A stretch of DNA of 64,000 nt from Pseudo-nitzschia pungens (GCA_037355855.1 CM074766.1:2170001-2234000); one strand, 5' to 3'; shown: positions 28,472-39,576, counted from the stretch's first letter. A program made the numbers and translations. Notes: generated by a model not told the origin, from the letters alone.

Positions 28472-31400
28472 TTGTACCAGATGGATCTGCCGCGCGCGCG
28501 CCCGAGTCCTGAGGGACAGTGCGAGCTGGACAGCCACGCTGATACGACTGCCGCCGGTTCCAATATGATCTTGCTTGAAGACCAAGTCGTCAGCCACGTC
28601 GATGTTCATCCTTTTTCGCCTGAGCTCGAGCCTATCAAGAACATTCCTATTGGGACCTGTGTTACGGCCTACACAGATACCGACGGGAAAGTTTGGTTGA
28701 TTTATTTCCACGAAGCCCTGTATTTTGGCGACAAGTTGTCCCACAGCTTGATTTGTCCGAATCAGATACGGGACTGTCATCCCAATCGTGTCAGCGAAGC
28801 GCCCCGCCAGTACGATGAACAGTCCAGTCACTCCATCCATATTGACAATACCGATCCTGAAGATCCCCATGCGGGCCACACCCTCGACATCAAGCTCCTG
28901 CTTGATGGGGTCGTGTCCTATTTCCCTTCCCGCAAGCCAACCAAGCATGAGATGGCTACATGCGATCATGTCGTTGCTACCCGAGACTTCCCTTGGGATC
29001 CGAAGAGCAAGAAGTTCGAGCAAGCCGAAGAAGCCATCGACGGATCTCATCCGTTGAATCCTACGGTGTCTGTCCTTCGCGCGGGGACGCCCCTTGCGCC
29101 CGCGCCGACCACGAAGCAGTCCAAGAGGTCCAAGACGAACAAGCGCAAGTTGGAGCCCGTCGAAACACGGTCCAATTTCAGTCCCCATTTGTACGACGAA
29201 CCTCTTCGGAGCGACGAGCTGATTCTACCGCCACATGATTGCTATGAGAAGTACAAGCTGCGGAGCCTTCAGCAACTCTGTACCCGCCGTGATCTGACCC
29301 CATGTGCGATCGCATCCGACTCGCGTCTGGATGCGCGGCTATCTTCTCTTTTTCATTCGGGCGATTCATTGAAGACTTGCGGGGACGATGATGTAGACGA
29401 GGACGCAGCAGTACCAAGTCTTACAATCAATGCCCTGCATACGCCGTTGTACGAGCGCGCCTACACCGACGGCCGTGAGCGCTTCGAATTGGATCCCCGT
29501 TGCAGGGATTCTCCCGTCTGCTTGTCGTCCGTTTACAAGCATGTTCGATGGGACGATGCAGTCGAACCAGTCGATCCCGAGCTCGACACTATCGCCAGAC
29601 GAGCCAAGTGGGGTCCGACGATTGACACCGAACGATACTGCAAGATCGACTCCGACCGTCTGTCCAAGATTTGGGATGTATCTCCGAGAAAGGCTGCGGA
29701 TACCCTTCGAGTCACGACGCAGAAAGGGTTCCGTAACCCTATGCATCCCCTTGTCCGCCGATTGCCAACGCAGAGCTTCAGAAACAAGCGCATCGCGGCT
29801 GGCAAATGGTACACCGACACCTGGATGGCAAAGGTCCCGAGCATCATGCGACAAGATTCAGCCGCCCAAGTGTTCAGTAATGGTAAGGGCTATGACGAGT
29901 TCATACCTATACAGGGCAAGAAGCAAGCGTATGAAGGACTGAAGATTTTCATCCACGATGTCGGCATTCCCGAGCATTTGATATCTGATGGCGCTCGAGA
30001 GCAAGGAGCCCCTGGTACTTACAAGACCCCATGGAATAAGGTTGTCAGCAAGAACCATATCCACCAGACCTTTATCCAGCCAAGATGTCCCTTCCAGAAT
30101 CGCGCGGAGCTCAGCATCGGCCATATCAGCAGAAGCATCCGCAAGAAGACGGCTCGGAAGCGATCCCCCAAGCGCCTGTGGGCTTTCTGCGGAGAGCTCG
30201 TTGCTGCCATCCGACAGCGCACGGCTTCCAGTGATCCTACGATGATGGGTCGAACGCCGTTCGAAATTGTACATGGGTACATGCCTGACATATCTCTGTA
30301 CCAAGCCCATGAATGGTATGATTTCGTCTATTGGGTTGATCTCTCTGATGGGACCGAGAAGCTGGGACGATGGCTTGGCCCGTGCGGTGACCGATTCGGA
30401 GGCGGAGACTGCCACTGGATCCTGAACGAGGCGGCCATGCCGGTAAGCACTAACACAGTCCGTGCTGTTACTGAAGAAGAATGGCGTTCCCATGACGTCA
30501 AGCGCTATATGGACTCATTTGACCAAGCAGTTGAATCCAAGATCGGGGACAAGGTTGAGGATAACGACGCAAAGTTCCAAGCTACGTACCCTGATCCCCC
30601 TGCTGAGTTATTTGAAGGTCACCAAGAAAGGTGGGAGCTCGCCGAGCCGGAAGCCTCCATTCCGGATATCGACGATCTCATACCTGATGGGGATGACTAT
30701 GATGAGTATATTGGTAACAATGTGATGATCCAGAAGGGCGACGAACGATTACGGTGTGTCGTGAAGAATCGTTCTGCTGATCTTAATGGCAATCCGATTG
30801 GTAAGAGGAATGATAACCCTATCCTTGATACCAGAATGTATGATCTGCAGTTTCCAGATGGTTCCATCGAGCAGTACACCGCCAATATCGTTGCTGAGAG
30901 CATGTACAGCGAGATCGATGACGACGGACGAATGTTCTCTCTACTGGACGAGATTATCGACCACGAGAAAGACGGATCCGCCGTTAGGAAGCAAGATGCG
31001 ACGATCACCAACAAGTACGGTCGCAAAGTCTCCAAGCCTACAACGAAGGGATGGCGATTGCTCGTCAGTTGGAAAGATGGAACCGAATCCTGGTGTAAGT
31101 TGAGCGATCTGAAAGAGTCCTTTCCTGTACAGACCGCAGAGTATGCCATATCCGCCAAGATCTCGGATCAGCCAGCATTCCGATGGTGGATTCACCACGT
31201 ACTACGAAGGAAGAAGCGAATCCTCAAGGCTACCAAGCGAAACAAGTACTGGGATCGGACCCACAAGTTCGGAGTGGAGCTACCACATTCTATCCCTGAA
31301 GCCCTCGCCATCGACCGAAAGACGGGGACCGACTATTGGGAGAAGGCGATTGCGAAGGAGATGAGAAACAACGAGATGGCGTTCGAGTTTGACTCCAGCT

Positions 31401-32998
31401 ACACCGTCGAAGGTCTCAAGGCCGAAGGATTCAGCAGGATCACGACGCACATGATCTTTGATGTCTTTGATGTAAAGTTGGGGTCCCTGACGCGGAAAGC
31501 ACGGCTCGTCGCTGATGGTCATAAGGTACAAGCAACAGCTAAGGAACATACCTTCAGCAGTGTACCAAGCAGGGATTCAGTCCGTATCTTCTTCCTGTTG
31601 GCAGCGCTGAACAATCTGGACGTGCTGTCTGCGGATATCCAGAATGCCTACCTTACAGCGCCAATCAAGAAGAAGTATTATTTGGTTGCTCGAGCTGAAG
31701 ATGGTTTCCCCCCGCACTTGGTAGGTCCGGTATGTAAGATCGTCCGAGCACTGTATGGACTTCCTGTTGCAGGCGCGTCGTTCCGATCCTATTTGACCAA
31801 GCACCTACGAACGCTAGGATATCAACCCTGTAAAGCTGATCCTGACGTTCATATGCGAGTGGAGACACGAAAAGACGGCTCTAGGTACTGGGCCTACCTG
31901 ATTGCATACGTCGACGATATTATCTGTTGCAGTGAGGACCCTCGACGGCAGTTGGAAAGTATCGAGCAGCGCTTCACGCTGAAGGACGGGACTATAGAAG
32001 TTCCAACCTTGTATCTGGGCGCTGATGTCCATTCGCATGTGGTCGAAGACGACCCAATTCCCAAGTGGGCAATGTCCTCCGAGAAATATGCTAAGAAAGC
32101 CATCGACGCAGTAGAGAAGGAGCTTGGCACAGAGCAGTATGGTTACAAGCACCTTCCGAACAAGGTGTCTACCCCATTGACATCCGATTATCGTCCAGAA
32201 GTTGATGTAACCGCCGAACTGGATCCAAGTAAGCAGAACTACTACCAGGGCCTGATTGGTGTCTTGAGGTGGTTGTGCGAACTTGGGAGACTGGATTTGG
32301 TCATGCCTGTATCCCTTATGTCTAGGTATCTTGCGCAAGCAAGAACAGGGCATTTGAACCAAGTATTGCACATGTTTGCCTATCTCAAGGCGCATGCCCG
32401 ATCCAAGTTGGTGTTTGATGAGACGCGTCCTGAAGTGGATGAAACCAGATTCCCCGACTGTGATTGGAGTGAGTTCTATCCAGATGCCAAGGAGGTATTG
32501 CCACCGGATGCTCCTGAACCCCTTGGGAAAGCAGTGATTATGAGTTGTTTTGTCGATGCGGATCATGCCGGATGCAAAGCAACAAGAAGGTCCCATACCG
32601 GAATTATCATCTTTGTAAACAGAGCCCCTATCCTGTGGTTCAGCAAACGCCAGACCACTGTCGAGACGTCAACCTTTGGTTCTGAGATAGTGGCATTGCG
32701 GATTGCCATTGAACTGATTGAGGGTCTCAGGTACAAGCTCCGGATGATGGGCGTTCCTATTGAAGGTCCTACGAATGTGTACTGTGACAATGAGTCTGTT
32801 GTCAAAAATACAACCAGACCGGAGAGTCCATGCAACAAGAAGCACAACAGTGTTGCCTACCACAAGGCGCGCGAGTCTATTGCTGCTGGGACAATTCGCA
32901 TTGCAAAGGAGCCTGGCGAGACCAATATTGCTGATTTATTCACTAAGTTGCTGAATGGTCCGGCTTTGAAAGAACACTGCGCTCGATGCATGTGGTAA
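28472..32998 (+). CDS. pol: Retrotransposon Pol: protease, integrase, reverse transcriptase, RNase H
   Basis: About 1505 residues from the ATG at 28481; the open frame is continuous with gag apart from one TGA. The aspartic protease motif is ELDSHADTTAAG at the extreme N-terminus. The integrase DDE core lies around residues 450-580: YTDTWMAK (first Asp), LISDGAREQ (second Asp) and PFQNRAE (Glu). Reverse transcriptase: TFSSVPSRDSVR, SADIQNAYLTAP (catalytic Asp), ALYGLPVAGASF and AYVDDIICC (YVDD). RNase H: FVDADHAGCKATRRSHTG, SEIVALRIA and YCDNESVV, ending with ADLFTKLL. All catalytic residues are present, so the enzyme looks functional. The order integrase before RT defines copia. Confidence 0.95.
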   Translation: MYQMDLPRARPSPEGQCELDSHADTTAAGSNMILLEDQVVSHVDVHPFSPELEPIKNIPIGTCVTAYTDTDGKVWLIYFHEALYFGDKLSHSLICPNQIRDCHPNRVSEAPRQYDEQSSHSIHIDNTDPEDPHAGHTLDIKLLLDGVVSYFPSRKPTKHEMATCDHVVATRDFPWDPKSKKFEQAEEAIDGSHPLNPTVSVLRAGTPLAPAPTTKQSKRSKTNKRKLEPVETRSNFSPHLYDEPLRSDELILPPHDCYEKYKLRSLQQLCTRRDLTPCAIASDSRLDARLSSLFHSGDSLKTCGDDDVDEDAAVPSLTINALHTPLYERAYTDGRERFELDPRCRDSPVCLSSVYKHVRWDDAVEPVDPELDTIARRAKWGPTIDTERYCKIDSDRLSKIWDVSPRKAADTLRVTTQKGFRNPMHPLVRRLPTQSFRNKRIAAGKWYTDTWMAKVPSIMRQDSAAQVFSNGKGYDEFIPIQGKKQAYEGLKIFIHDVGIPEHLISDGAREQGAPGTYKTPWNKVVSKNHIHQTFIQPRCPFQNRAELSIGHISRSIRKKTARKRSPKRLWAFCGELVAAIRQRTASSDPTMMGRTPFEIVHGYMPDISLYQAHEWYDFVYWVDLSDGTEKLGRWLGPCGDRFGGGDCHWILNEAAMPVSTNTVRAVTEEEWRSHDVKRYMDSFDQAVESKIGDKVEDNDAKFQATYPDPPAELFEGHQERWELAEPEASIPDIDDLIPDGDDYDEYIGNNVMIQKGDERLRCVVKNRSADLNGNPIGKRNDNPILDTRMYDLQFPDGSIEQYTANIVAESMYSEIDDDGRMFSLLDEIIDHEKDGSAVRKQDATITNKYGRKVSKPTTKGWRLLVSWKDGTESWCKLSDLKESFPVQTAEYAISAKISDQPAFRWWIHHVLRRKKRILKATKRNKYWDRTHKFGVELPHSIPEALAIDRKTGTDYWEKAIAKEMRNNEMAFEFDSSYTVEGLKAEGFSRITTHMIFDVFDVKLGSLTRKARLVADGHKVQATAKEHTFSSVPSRDSVRIFFLLAALNNLDVLSADIQNAYLTAPIKKKYYLVARAEDGFPPHLVGPVCKIVRALYGLPVAGASFRSYLTKHLRTLGYQPCKADPDVHMRVETRKDGSRYWAYLIAYVDDIICCSEDPRRQLESIEQRFTLKDGTIEVPTLYLGADVHSHVVEDDPIPKWAMSSEKYAKKAIDAVEKELGTEQYGYKHLPNKVSTPLTSDYRPEVDVTAELDPSKQNYYQGLIGVLRWLCELGRLDLVMPVSLMSRYLAQARTGHLNQVLHMFAYLKAHARSKLVFDETRPEVDETRFPDCDWSEFYPDAKEVLPPDAPEPLGKAVIMSCFVDADHAGCKATRRSHTGIIIFVNRAPILWFSKRQTTVETSTFGSEIVALRIAIELIEGLRYKLRMMGVPIEGPTNVYCDNESVVKNTTRPESPCNKKHNSVAYHKARESIAAGTIRIAKEPGETNIADLFTKLLNGPALKEHCARCMW

Positions 32999-33589
32999 AT
33001 TGCTCTAGCTGCATTATTTGGGGTACCTTTGGTCCCTGACAAGCAGCTCGGACGCAGCAGTTTTTCCGACTTCGATTTTCGGAAGCCGTTAATTCGGATG
33101 TCGATTACGAGTTCTTCGATCGTTTCGATTTCGAATTTCGGACGCAATTTTGATTACGATTATGGATTTCCTTGTTGCAACGGACTTCGACCCGACCTGA
33201 TCCTTATGTCCTATGTTATATGTTATATTGGGAGTCTCCGGTACACCGGTTCCGGGGACTATAAACTTGAAAGACAATAGGTTGATTGATTGATCTCCTC
33301 GTACGTGTCGAGGAGTGGAACCAAGGGCAAAAAGTCCTATGGTCCGCCCCCCTTTTTTTTTTTTGAACTACGAATCAGCCGGGCCTCTGATAGAAGAACT
33401 GCAATATTTGGTGCAGTTATGACCTCTGACAAGTGATATGGATACAACCCTGAATTCTGTTATGATCCATCCAAGTGTCCTGGTACAACAAGCAAGAGTA
33501 TTGGTGTCCTCCTGGGAGTATCTGTTTCCGGGGACTGGTATAGTTACTCAGTTGCTCAATACAGGACCACTGGCATGAATCACGGGGAC
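32999..33589 (+). other. Retrotransposon 3' region before the LTR
   Basis: Non-coding. It contains poly-T (about 33350-33364) and GATTGATTGATTGAT simple sequence. The tract CACGGGGAC just before the 3' LTR is the only candidate, and weak, polypurine tract. Confidence 0.5.
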
Positions 33590-34500
33590 TATGAAGATAT
33601 CCAGTGTGCTACCATCTGTGCTAGGGCTCCTGTGTAGAAGAATGTACTGGGGCTACAGTCAGCAGCCTCCAGTAACTGACTAACAGGTGCTGAGCTGAAT
33701 GCTAGAGCTGTGTGCTAATTGCTAGCATACAGGCTCAGCAACAGGCTCAGCAACAGGCTTAGCAACAGGCTTAGCAACAGGCTTAGCAGCAGGTTTAGCA
33801 ACAGGCTTAGCAGCAGGCCTATCCTGTTTAGTATGGATGCTAGCAGAGTTTACTAGGGTCGCCGCGTACGATTTGTACCAATCGTACGTACCCCGAGTAA
33901 AGCACCTGTTATGGTGTAGCTAAATGCTACAGGGTTAGGGTTGCTAAGGCTACGAGATACTGGAAGATGCTAACCTACCATGATACCAATGCTAAGATAT
34001 GATGCTACCGCCGGGGTCGGGTCATTGGTGTATAATATGTACCATGACCGGATACCCGGCCCAAACAGTTACCCAACGCGCTAGCATAAGCGAGCTAGCG
34101 CTAGCGCACGATTCGATCTAATTAAGCGATACTCCGATTCGCTACCCGTAGAATACAGTACCAGAGCTACAGAGCTCTGTTATTATACGAGTTATCGGAG
34201 TGCTGTCACGATACAGAGCTGAGCGCTTTGGCTCAGCTCCTTTCACTCTTTCTTTTATACTCTAAAATAGAAACCTATCATGCCCTCCTTTACGACCGAT
34301 TCCGATGTACCTCTAGGGAAGTGCCTTGTATTGCTTGAGCGTATGCAATAGACCTTGAACAGTCCACTGTAGACTCACGATTTGCCAGGACTTTACGTGT
34401 TATTATTGTTAGGGCTTTCCCCTATTTTTAGACCAGTACGAGATAGTTCACATCTACGATTAAATTCCCCGAAGACCGCTGACGAGCGGATATCAACACA
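33590..34500 (+). repeat. 3' LTR of copia element
   Basis: Same length and apparently the same sequence as the 5' LTR, ending GATATCAACACA at 34500. The LTR probably supplies the terminator and polyadenylation site. Confidence 0.93.
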
Positions 34501-34545
34501 TGAAGTCATCTATTACTGATACCAGGTTGTAGGCCATTTTTTTCT
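34501..34545 (+). repeat. Dispersed repeat, copy 1 right end
   Basis: TCATCTATTACTGATACCAG through GTAGGCCATTT continues the repeat broken at 24641. The unbroken copy at 47887-47926 has the same sequence directly after GAGTCTAAAA. Confidence 0.8.
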
Positions 34546-34680
34546 TCAGACGTGCTTGGTACCATGTACAAATTGTCAGTCATGCACCCAACTCGCCAGT
34601 CATGCACCCAACTTCGCCAGTCATGCACCAAAATTTGCCAGTCAGATGGTATCTGCATCCGAATCATGTTCCATTCCGGC

Positions 34681-35070
34681 TTATCCTTGAGTAGAGGTGC
34701 CCGTACTGGAGGTAGTGACGCTGCTCGTGTCGGAGACTGTGGGTGCGGGAGTGACCAAGACGGTGGGTGACGCTGTAGGAGTCTTGGTTGGGGAGGCGGA
34801 AGGTGCAGCCGAGGGAGCTCCACTGGGAGCGTCGGAAGGCGCCTCGGTCGGGGGGGTCCCCTTCTTGCTGCTCTTGCTCTTACCCTTCTTGGTGCTTTTG
34901 GTGGGAGCCGGGGTGGGTTTGCGGGTGGGTTTGGGAGTGCCCTTCTTGGATCCCTTGGCGAGAAGGCGGGTCGCGCCTTGTTGTGCGTAGTCGTTGTCGC
35001 CGAGAATGCCGGCGTTGGCGGAGAGGGCCATGAAGGCAATGGCGAGGACAGCGGACTTAAAGTACATCAT
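34681..35070 (-). CDS. Silaffin-like secreted Lys/Ser/Thr/Pro-rich protein
   Basis: Single exon, 129 residues. A clear signal peptide (MMYFKSAVLAIAFMALSANA, residues 1-20) is followed by a short acidic patch and RLL, a plausible processing site. Then come Lys-rich modules KGSKKGTPKPTRKPTPAPTK and STKKGKSKSSKKG, then a Ser/Ala/Pro/Thr segment of the form APSDAPSGAPSAAPSASP. Paired lysines spaced by serines (SKK, KSKSSKK) are the known substrate pattern of diatom silaffins, whose Lys and Ser are modified and which guide silica precipitation. The assignment rests on composition, not homology. A mucin-like wall protein is the alternative. The gene ends only about 180 bp from the 3' LTR. Confidence 0.65.
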   Translation of the reverse strand: MMYFKSAVLAIAFMALSANAGILGDNDYAQQGATRLLAKGSKKGTPKPTRKPTPAPTKSTKKGKSKSSKKGTPPTEAPSDAPSGAPSAAPSASPTKTPTASPTVLVTPAPTVSDTSSVTTSSTGTSTQG

Positions 35071-35814
35071 GGTAGTAATGGGTTATGAATTATAATGGAA
35101 TTAGGGAGAGGAAAATTCTGTTGTTGTTTTATGTTTTGTAAAAGTGTTGTGAATTGAGATGATAATTGTTGGTGAATTACTCATTTTTTTTTTCACGTGG
35201 TACACGTAAGATTTTTACTGTGTATTGTGTATTAGTAGTCTCTTACTGTATTATTATTATTATTTTAAAATAGCATTCAATACCGGAACCGTTAAGATTA
35301 TTTACTACACGTACCAACTTTGCGTCAAGTCAGCATATGAGATGATGATACTCCAACGAATGTCAATAACACGGACCATGACGCCTGTTCAACTCAATGG
35401 AGCGCGCCCTGCTACTTTTCGAAACGGTCTAAATTCCGATGTCCTACGAGTAAGATTTACCTACCGTACAAGTACAAGTACTGCGTTCAAGAATTTTTTT
35501 GAACTGGAACCACATGTTACAAAACAGTCGAAAACGACTCGCGAGACGGGGGAGCCATCGAGAATGATTTAAAAAAACTCGAAAGAAAAATTCTGTTCAA
35601 TTTTACTATCAGAAGATAGATCCGTTGCTTTTTCGACAACAGTTCATCAACCACCACTAACATTCCAGAAAACGCTGCTCAGTGTTGACAAGAAAGCTTT
35701 CTAGAACAACTTCATAACATTTCCAGACACTTCCGCCGAACACTGCGTGAATCTACCAATCGAGCAGACTCGTAGACTTCTAAACGACAATAAACAAAAC
35801 GCATACGGTCGAGA
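35071..35814. other. Shared upstream region, no further gene
   Basis: About 0.74 kb between the divergent silaffin-like (minus) and FAS1 (plus) genes. A (TTA)n tract lies near 35252-35264. It should contain both promoters. Confidence 0.5.
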
Positions 35815-37137
35815 ATGACAATGATGTCAATAAATTCCATACTTTTGGCCTCCATGTTGTTGGTTGGTTCTCCTGTTGTTCTTGCGCAGGACAACTCCAC
35901 ATGTTCAACCATCACTGAAATCATTTGTGATGAATATCCTAACCTTAACGCCGTTTGCGAAGCCATTTCCATCAGTGAACTTGACGATGACTTGAACGAA
36001 GATACATGGACAGTTTTTGTCCCCACGGACGATGCATTTGAAGCTCTCGGACGTGACAACCTCGACTTCATGGTGCTCGGAAACGACACTGTCCCCCTCA
36101 CGGACCTTTTGTTGTACCACGTTGTTCCGGGAGTTTCTCTCACCACCGATCTTCTTTCTTGCCAAGCAGGATTGAACTTGATTGAAATGGCCAACGGAGA
36201 AGACACCAGAACCAAGTGCATGGACAAAATCCCGACCGCCCAAAAAGGATCGCTCAACTCCAAGGATGATCCTCCCAACATTGTCGAATCAGACATCATT
36301 GCTTGCAACGGAGTGGTAAGTAGTATTCTTGTGGTTTGACCTCCGACCAAAAGCAAAGCAGAACAGATTGGGACGAAAAATGACAGCCGAATTAACTTTT
36401 CCGTATGAACTCTCACATATTCATTCTGTAAACGATCATTCACACCGACAGGTTCACATTCTCGATAAAGTCATGCTTTACGACGAGCTGCCCTATCCAA
36501 TCCCCGAACCGGGTGACGACGAGCCTGAAGAAGAGGTTGTAATCGTAGCAGCAGGCGAAAGTAGTCCCGAAGAAGAAGTTGTAGAAGAACCTACGGAGGA
36601 ACCTGACTGCCTAACCATTAGTACGTGAAAGAACCTTTTAGTTGGCGTATGAAATCACAGCAGTTGGGAAAAGCATTTGATATTTCGATATCAGCCATTT
36701 CTAATCTCTATCATTGAAATTCAATTTCGTTCCGATAAATAGGCGAGCTTGCCTGCTCGAACCCATCTTTCTCGATTCTCTGTAATCTGCTTACGGATAA
36801 CGGCCTTGTCGATGACCTCAGTGACGGGCTGTGGACTGTATTTGCTCCTAATAACTTTGCCTTTAACAATGCCCCCCCATTCCCTGCCGACACTGATATG
36901 AACTTTGTCTTGCAAGGGCACGTTGTGGCTAACGAAGCGCTTCTCTCCGAGGACCTCGCATGTACCGGGAAGACTGAGATGCTCAACGGCAAGAGCACGC
37001 GCACAGTGTGCAGGGACGGAGTCAAGTTTCAAAACGGTGGTGAAAATGACGACGCAGATCGACCCGAAATCATTACGTCCGACATCGAGGTTTGCAACGG
37101 TATCGTGCATGTTGTTAACAAAGTCATTCTCACATAA
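35815..37137 (+). CDS. Secreted protein with two FAS1 domains and an acidic linker
   Basis: Three exons were deduced: 35815-36315, 36452-36620 and 36743-37137 (1065 bases, 354 residues), with GT-AG introns of 136 and 122 bp. A signal peptide (about 1-24, ending VVLAQ) precedes FAS1-1 (about 28-180) with CSTITEIICDEY, TWTVFVPTDDAFEALG, LLLYHVVPG and IIACNGVVHILDKVMLYDE, the last motif being joined across intron 1. An acidic linker (about 185-220, EEEVVIVAAGESSPEEEVVEE) leads to FAS1-2 (about 222-354): CLTISELACSNPSFSILC, WTVFAPNNFAF, NGKSTRTVC and VCNGIVHVVNKVIL. The second domain lacks part of the usual H1/YH box (GHVVANEALL in place of YHTV). The phase-1 intron at CLTI|S matches introns in the other FAS1 genes. 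Function inferred: adhesion or matrix. Confidence 0.87.
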
Positions 37138-38934
37138 ATAACTTTTCGTATACAAAGCCGACACCCTAATCAAACCACGTTTCCTCTGATGAAAAGGAAA
37201 AAGGAAATGCCTAGCAAATTGATTTCCGTACTCGAACACGATATCGATACTACTGTGGAATGCGGTTCCGGCTACGGTGCATACAGAGGAAAACGTAGAT
37301 TCATATCTGTTAATGTAAGATCAATACAAATCGAAGTTGTAGTAACAGTATTTTTTCCGATCATACCATTCCTATTACTTGAGTTACAGTTCTTGTCTTC
37401 TTTTTATGCTTTTAACTTGACCTTGTCATGTTTTGTATGTAGAACTGGTCATCGTTACTACTACTAATATTTCTGATTTTCTACTACTGAATGCCTCGCG
37501 TATTGTTGTTTGTCCTCCATACTAATATTATTAGTATGATCAATTATTGACGAGTCTTGTGTTGCCTTGACATATACCATAGACAGTCAGAGGGGAATAG
37601 ACAGGTTAGGTTGAGCCATGCAACTTTTTGCTGATCCAAAAAGTTCAAGAAGATATAGGTTCTTGTGTCAAAAAAAGCGCAATCTCGCGTAAACCATTAT
37701 CCTTAGTAGTGCTTTATTCACTATTGTATTTGACAAGCACTGAAAAAGAGTTGCACATGCACGGCATCATTTTCTTTGGATTCTAGCAAAAAAATAAAAA
37801 AGTAAGCCTTCTTGGAGAGGAGACAACAAAGTCTTATCCCTTAATCGTTCTGGAAGGATGAGCCCATATTTCTAGGGGCTTTATTATTAAGCATTATTAG
37901 AAATACTGCTGTAGAAATGAATAATAATAGTTTCTCTCGTGAAAATCAACTCTAGAGAGAGCATGTGAGTCCTGTGGTCTACCGGTATCTATCTGGTCTT
38001 AGCATCATTCTGAAAATGGTAAATCTTAATTCTTTCAACATCTTTTGATTTTTTTCAAACTCCTGTCTGCTTGTCAATGTAGGAAGCATTGAAAAAAATT
38101 ATGCCGCTACGTGTAGACTACCTGATATGTGTACCTTTCATCACCACATTCAACAAAAGAATATCATTACTACTACAGAATTTGTGCATGCTGCATCAGC
38201 CATTTGCCCTGTTGAGGTCGCCAAGTACCGTACTGTTTTCTACATGGACTCTAGACTACTAGCTGGTGATAGGCATTCTGTGGTAATCCGATAGTATGAT
38301 ACACCAATCCTGAAAATTAGCGTGAGCAGGCAGTCAATAAATGAAATTGACAATTTTTCCGCAACTCCAGTTTCGAATGGTGCATTCCTCAGAACAGAAG
38401 TGTACTACTATTTCACTGGTGAAACTAAAGTGGAATTCTGTACGAGTATTTCACTTTTTAAAAATGATTGTACAATACCGGTACTGTATTGATTCTGCAT
38501 CTGAAACTAAATTAACATGACTACCATACGGTATTCAATGACGTCCGAAATCTGCATCGTTTCGGGTTCGGACGTTTACTAGCTTCTTTTACTCGTATAT
38601 TGTAACTTAATTCGTTCTAGCTTGGGTAGTTTTCTTTTTTAAAAGGCAAAAGTGTATGTATGTTTCTGGCTTAGTGGAGTCATCGCTACGATGGAAAATT
38701 GTGTGCAACAGCAGTGTTGCTGTCCCGTGGACATCCGGACAACCACTCGTCTGGTCGTCCACGCGTTGTGATCTGGCAAAAAGGTGTGCCGAATGATTCG
38801 CGACAGCGTGCTGGAACTGCGGCAGCGACGAAAAAATCAAAAGGAAAGGCGTCTGCCCGCAACGAGACGGGCAAACGAACCGAAAATCTGCTTCCGTTTT
38901 CGAATCGAATCGAATCGGTCCGTTCGTGGTGTCA
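37138..38934. other. Intergenic, no gene recognised
   Basis: AT-rich sequence of 1.8 kb. No domain-bearing frame, hairpin or repeat family was recognised. Confidence 0.5.
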
Positions 38935-39576
38935 CTATCCGTAACAGTAGTCGTAACCGAGGGGACACGGGACGACGGCATCGGTGGTGGCTTCGTTGCC
39001 CTCGTCATCCGCATCGGATTGATCACTGATCGAATCCTTCGTGATGGAAACCGCGTCTAACACAACGTGGTGTGGCTCCTCGTCGATGGACATGGTGCGA
39101 ATGGACCGGGTGGTGATGATGTTGCTGGGATAGAAGAAAAAGCCCGTGAGCCCAAAGTGGTTCAGCAGCCGCCGAAAGTCTTTTCGCTTGTGCGGTGGGA
39201 TCTCGGGAGACTCGACGATGGGATCGAAGGGATCTTCGATCTGTTTGATGCGCAAAAAGTTGATGATGATTTCCATCAGTTCGGGATCGTGGTCGAGAAA
39301 GATCCGGCCCTCCTCGTCGTAGTGAATCGTAACGGGGGCGTGGTGACCGTTGTAGTTGTGGTAGCTGGTCCGGTTCGGGTTCTTGGAAAAGATTCTCGCA
39401 AAGAGCGAGTCGTCGGGAGCCTGACACAACGTGCTCCGCAGAACCTGGGGGAAGATCTTGCCCCCGATATTGATCTTGACCAGGTCATTCATGCCGTCGT
39501 CGGTGTTGCTAGAAAACACCGCCCCAGCCGTAGCTACTATGGTAGAGGATTCGTCGCTGACAGTGGTTGGAATCAT
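38935..39576 (-). CDS. BTB/POZ (T1, KCTD-like) domain protein
   Basis: 213 residues from the ATG at 39576; the frame is open another 44 codons upstream without an ATG. The T1-type BTB domain (about residues 30-125) is seen in LVKINIGGKIFPQVLRSTLC, DSLFARIFSKN, GRIFLDHDPELMEIIINFLR and, after an insertion, FRRLLNHFGLTGFFF. KCTD/T1 domains oligomerise and often act as cullin-3 adaptors; that role is an inference here. The C-terminus (about 150-213) is acidic, Ser/Asp-rich and low complexity, ending CPLGYDYCYG. A 66-codon frame just upstream on the same strand (39806-39606) could be an extra 5' exon, but no clean splice join was found. Confidence 0.75.
   Translation of the reverse strand: MIPTTVSDESSTIVATAGAVFSSNTDDGMNDLVKINIGGKIFPQVLRSTLCQAPDDSLFARIFSKNPNRTSYHNYNGHHAPVTIHYDEEGRIFLDHDPELMEIIINFLRIKQIEDPFDPIVESPEIPPHKRKDFRRLLNHFGLTGFFFYPSNIITTRSIRTMSIDEEPHHVVLDAVSITKDSISDQSDADDEGNEATTDAVVPCPLGYDYCYG

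Larger units (their letters stand above)
24642..34500 (+). mobile_element. Ty1/copia LTR retrotransposon, complete, 9.9 kb
   Basis: Two LTRs of the same length flank gag (26501-28429) and pol (28472-32998). Pol has the copia order protease, integrase, reverse transcriptase, RNase H. The type matches the copia-like elements described from diatoms (CoDi). Just after the 5' LTR, TTTATCAGACCC resembles an initiator-tRNA primer binding site, which is tentative. TGAA directly precedes the element (24638-24641) and directly follows it (34501-34504), a probable though short or imperfect target duplication. LTRs without visible differences and open reading frames indicate a very recent insertion. It lies inside a dispersed repeat. 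Confidence 0.95.

Noticed and set aside
26111..28563. Minus-strand ORFs opposite gag, including Gly/Ser-rich and Leu/Arg-rich ones
   Set aside because: Shadows of Ala/Gly/Pro codon runs in gag; no features.
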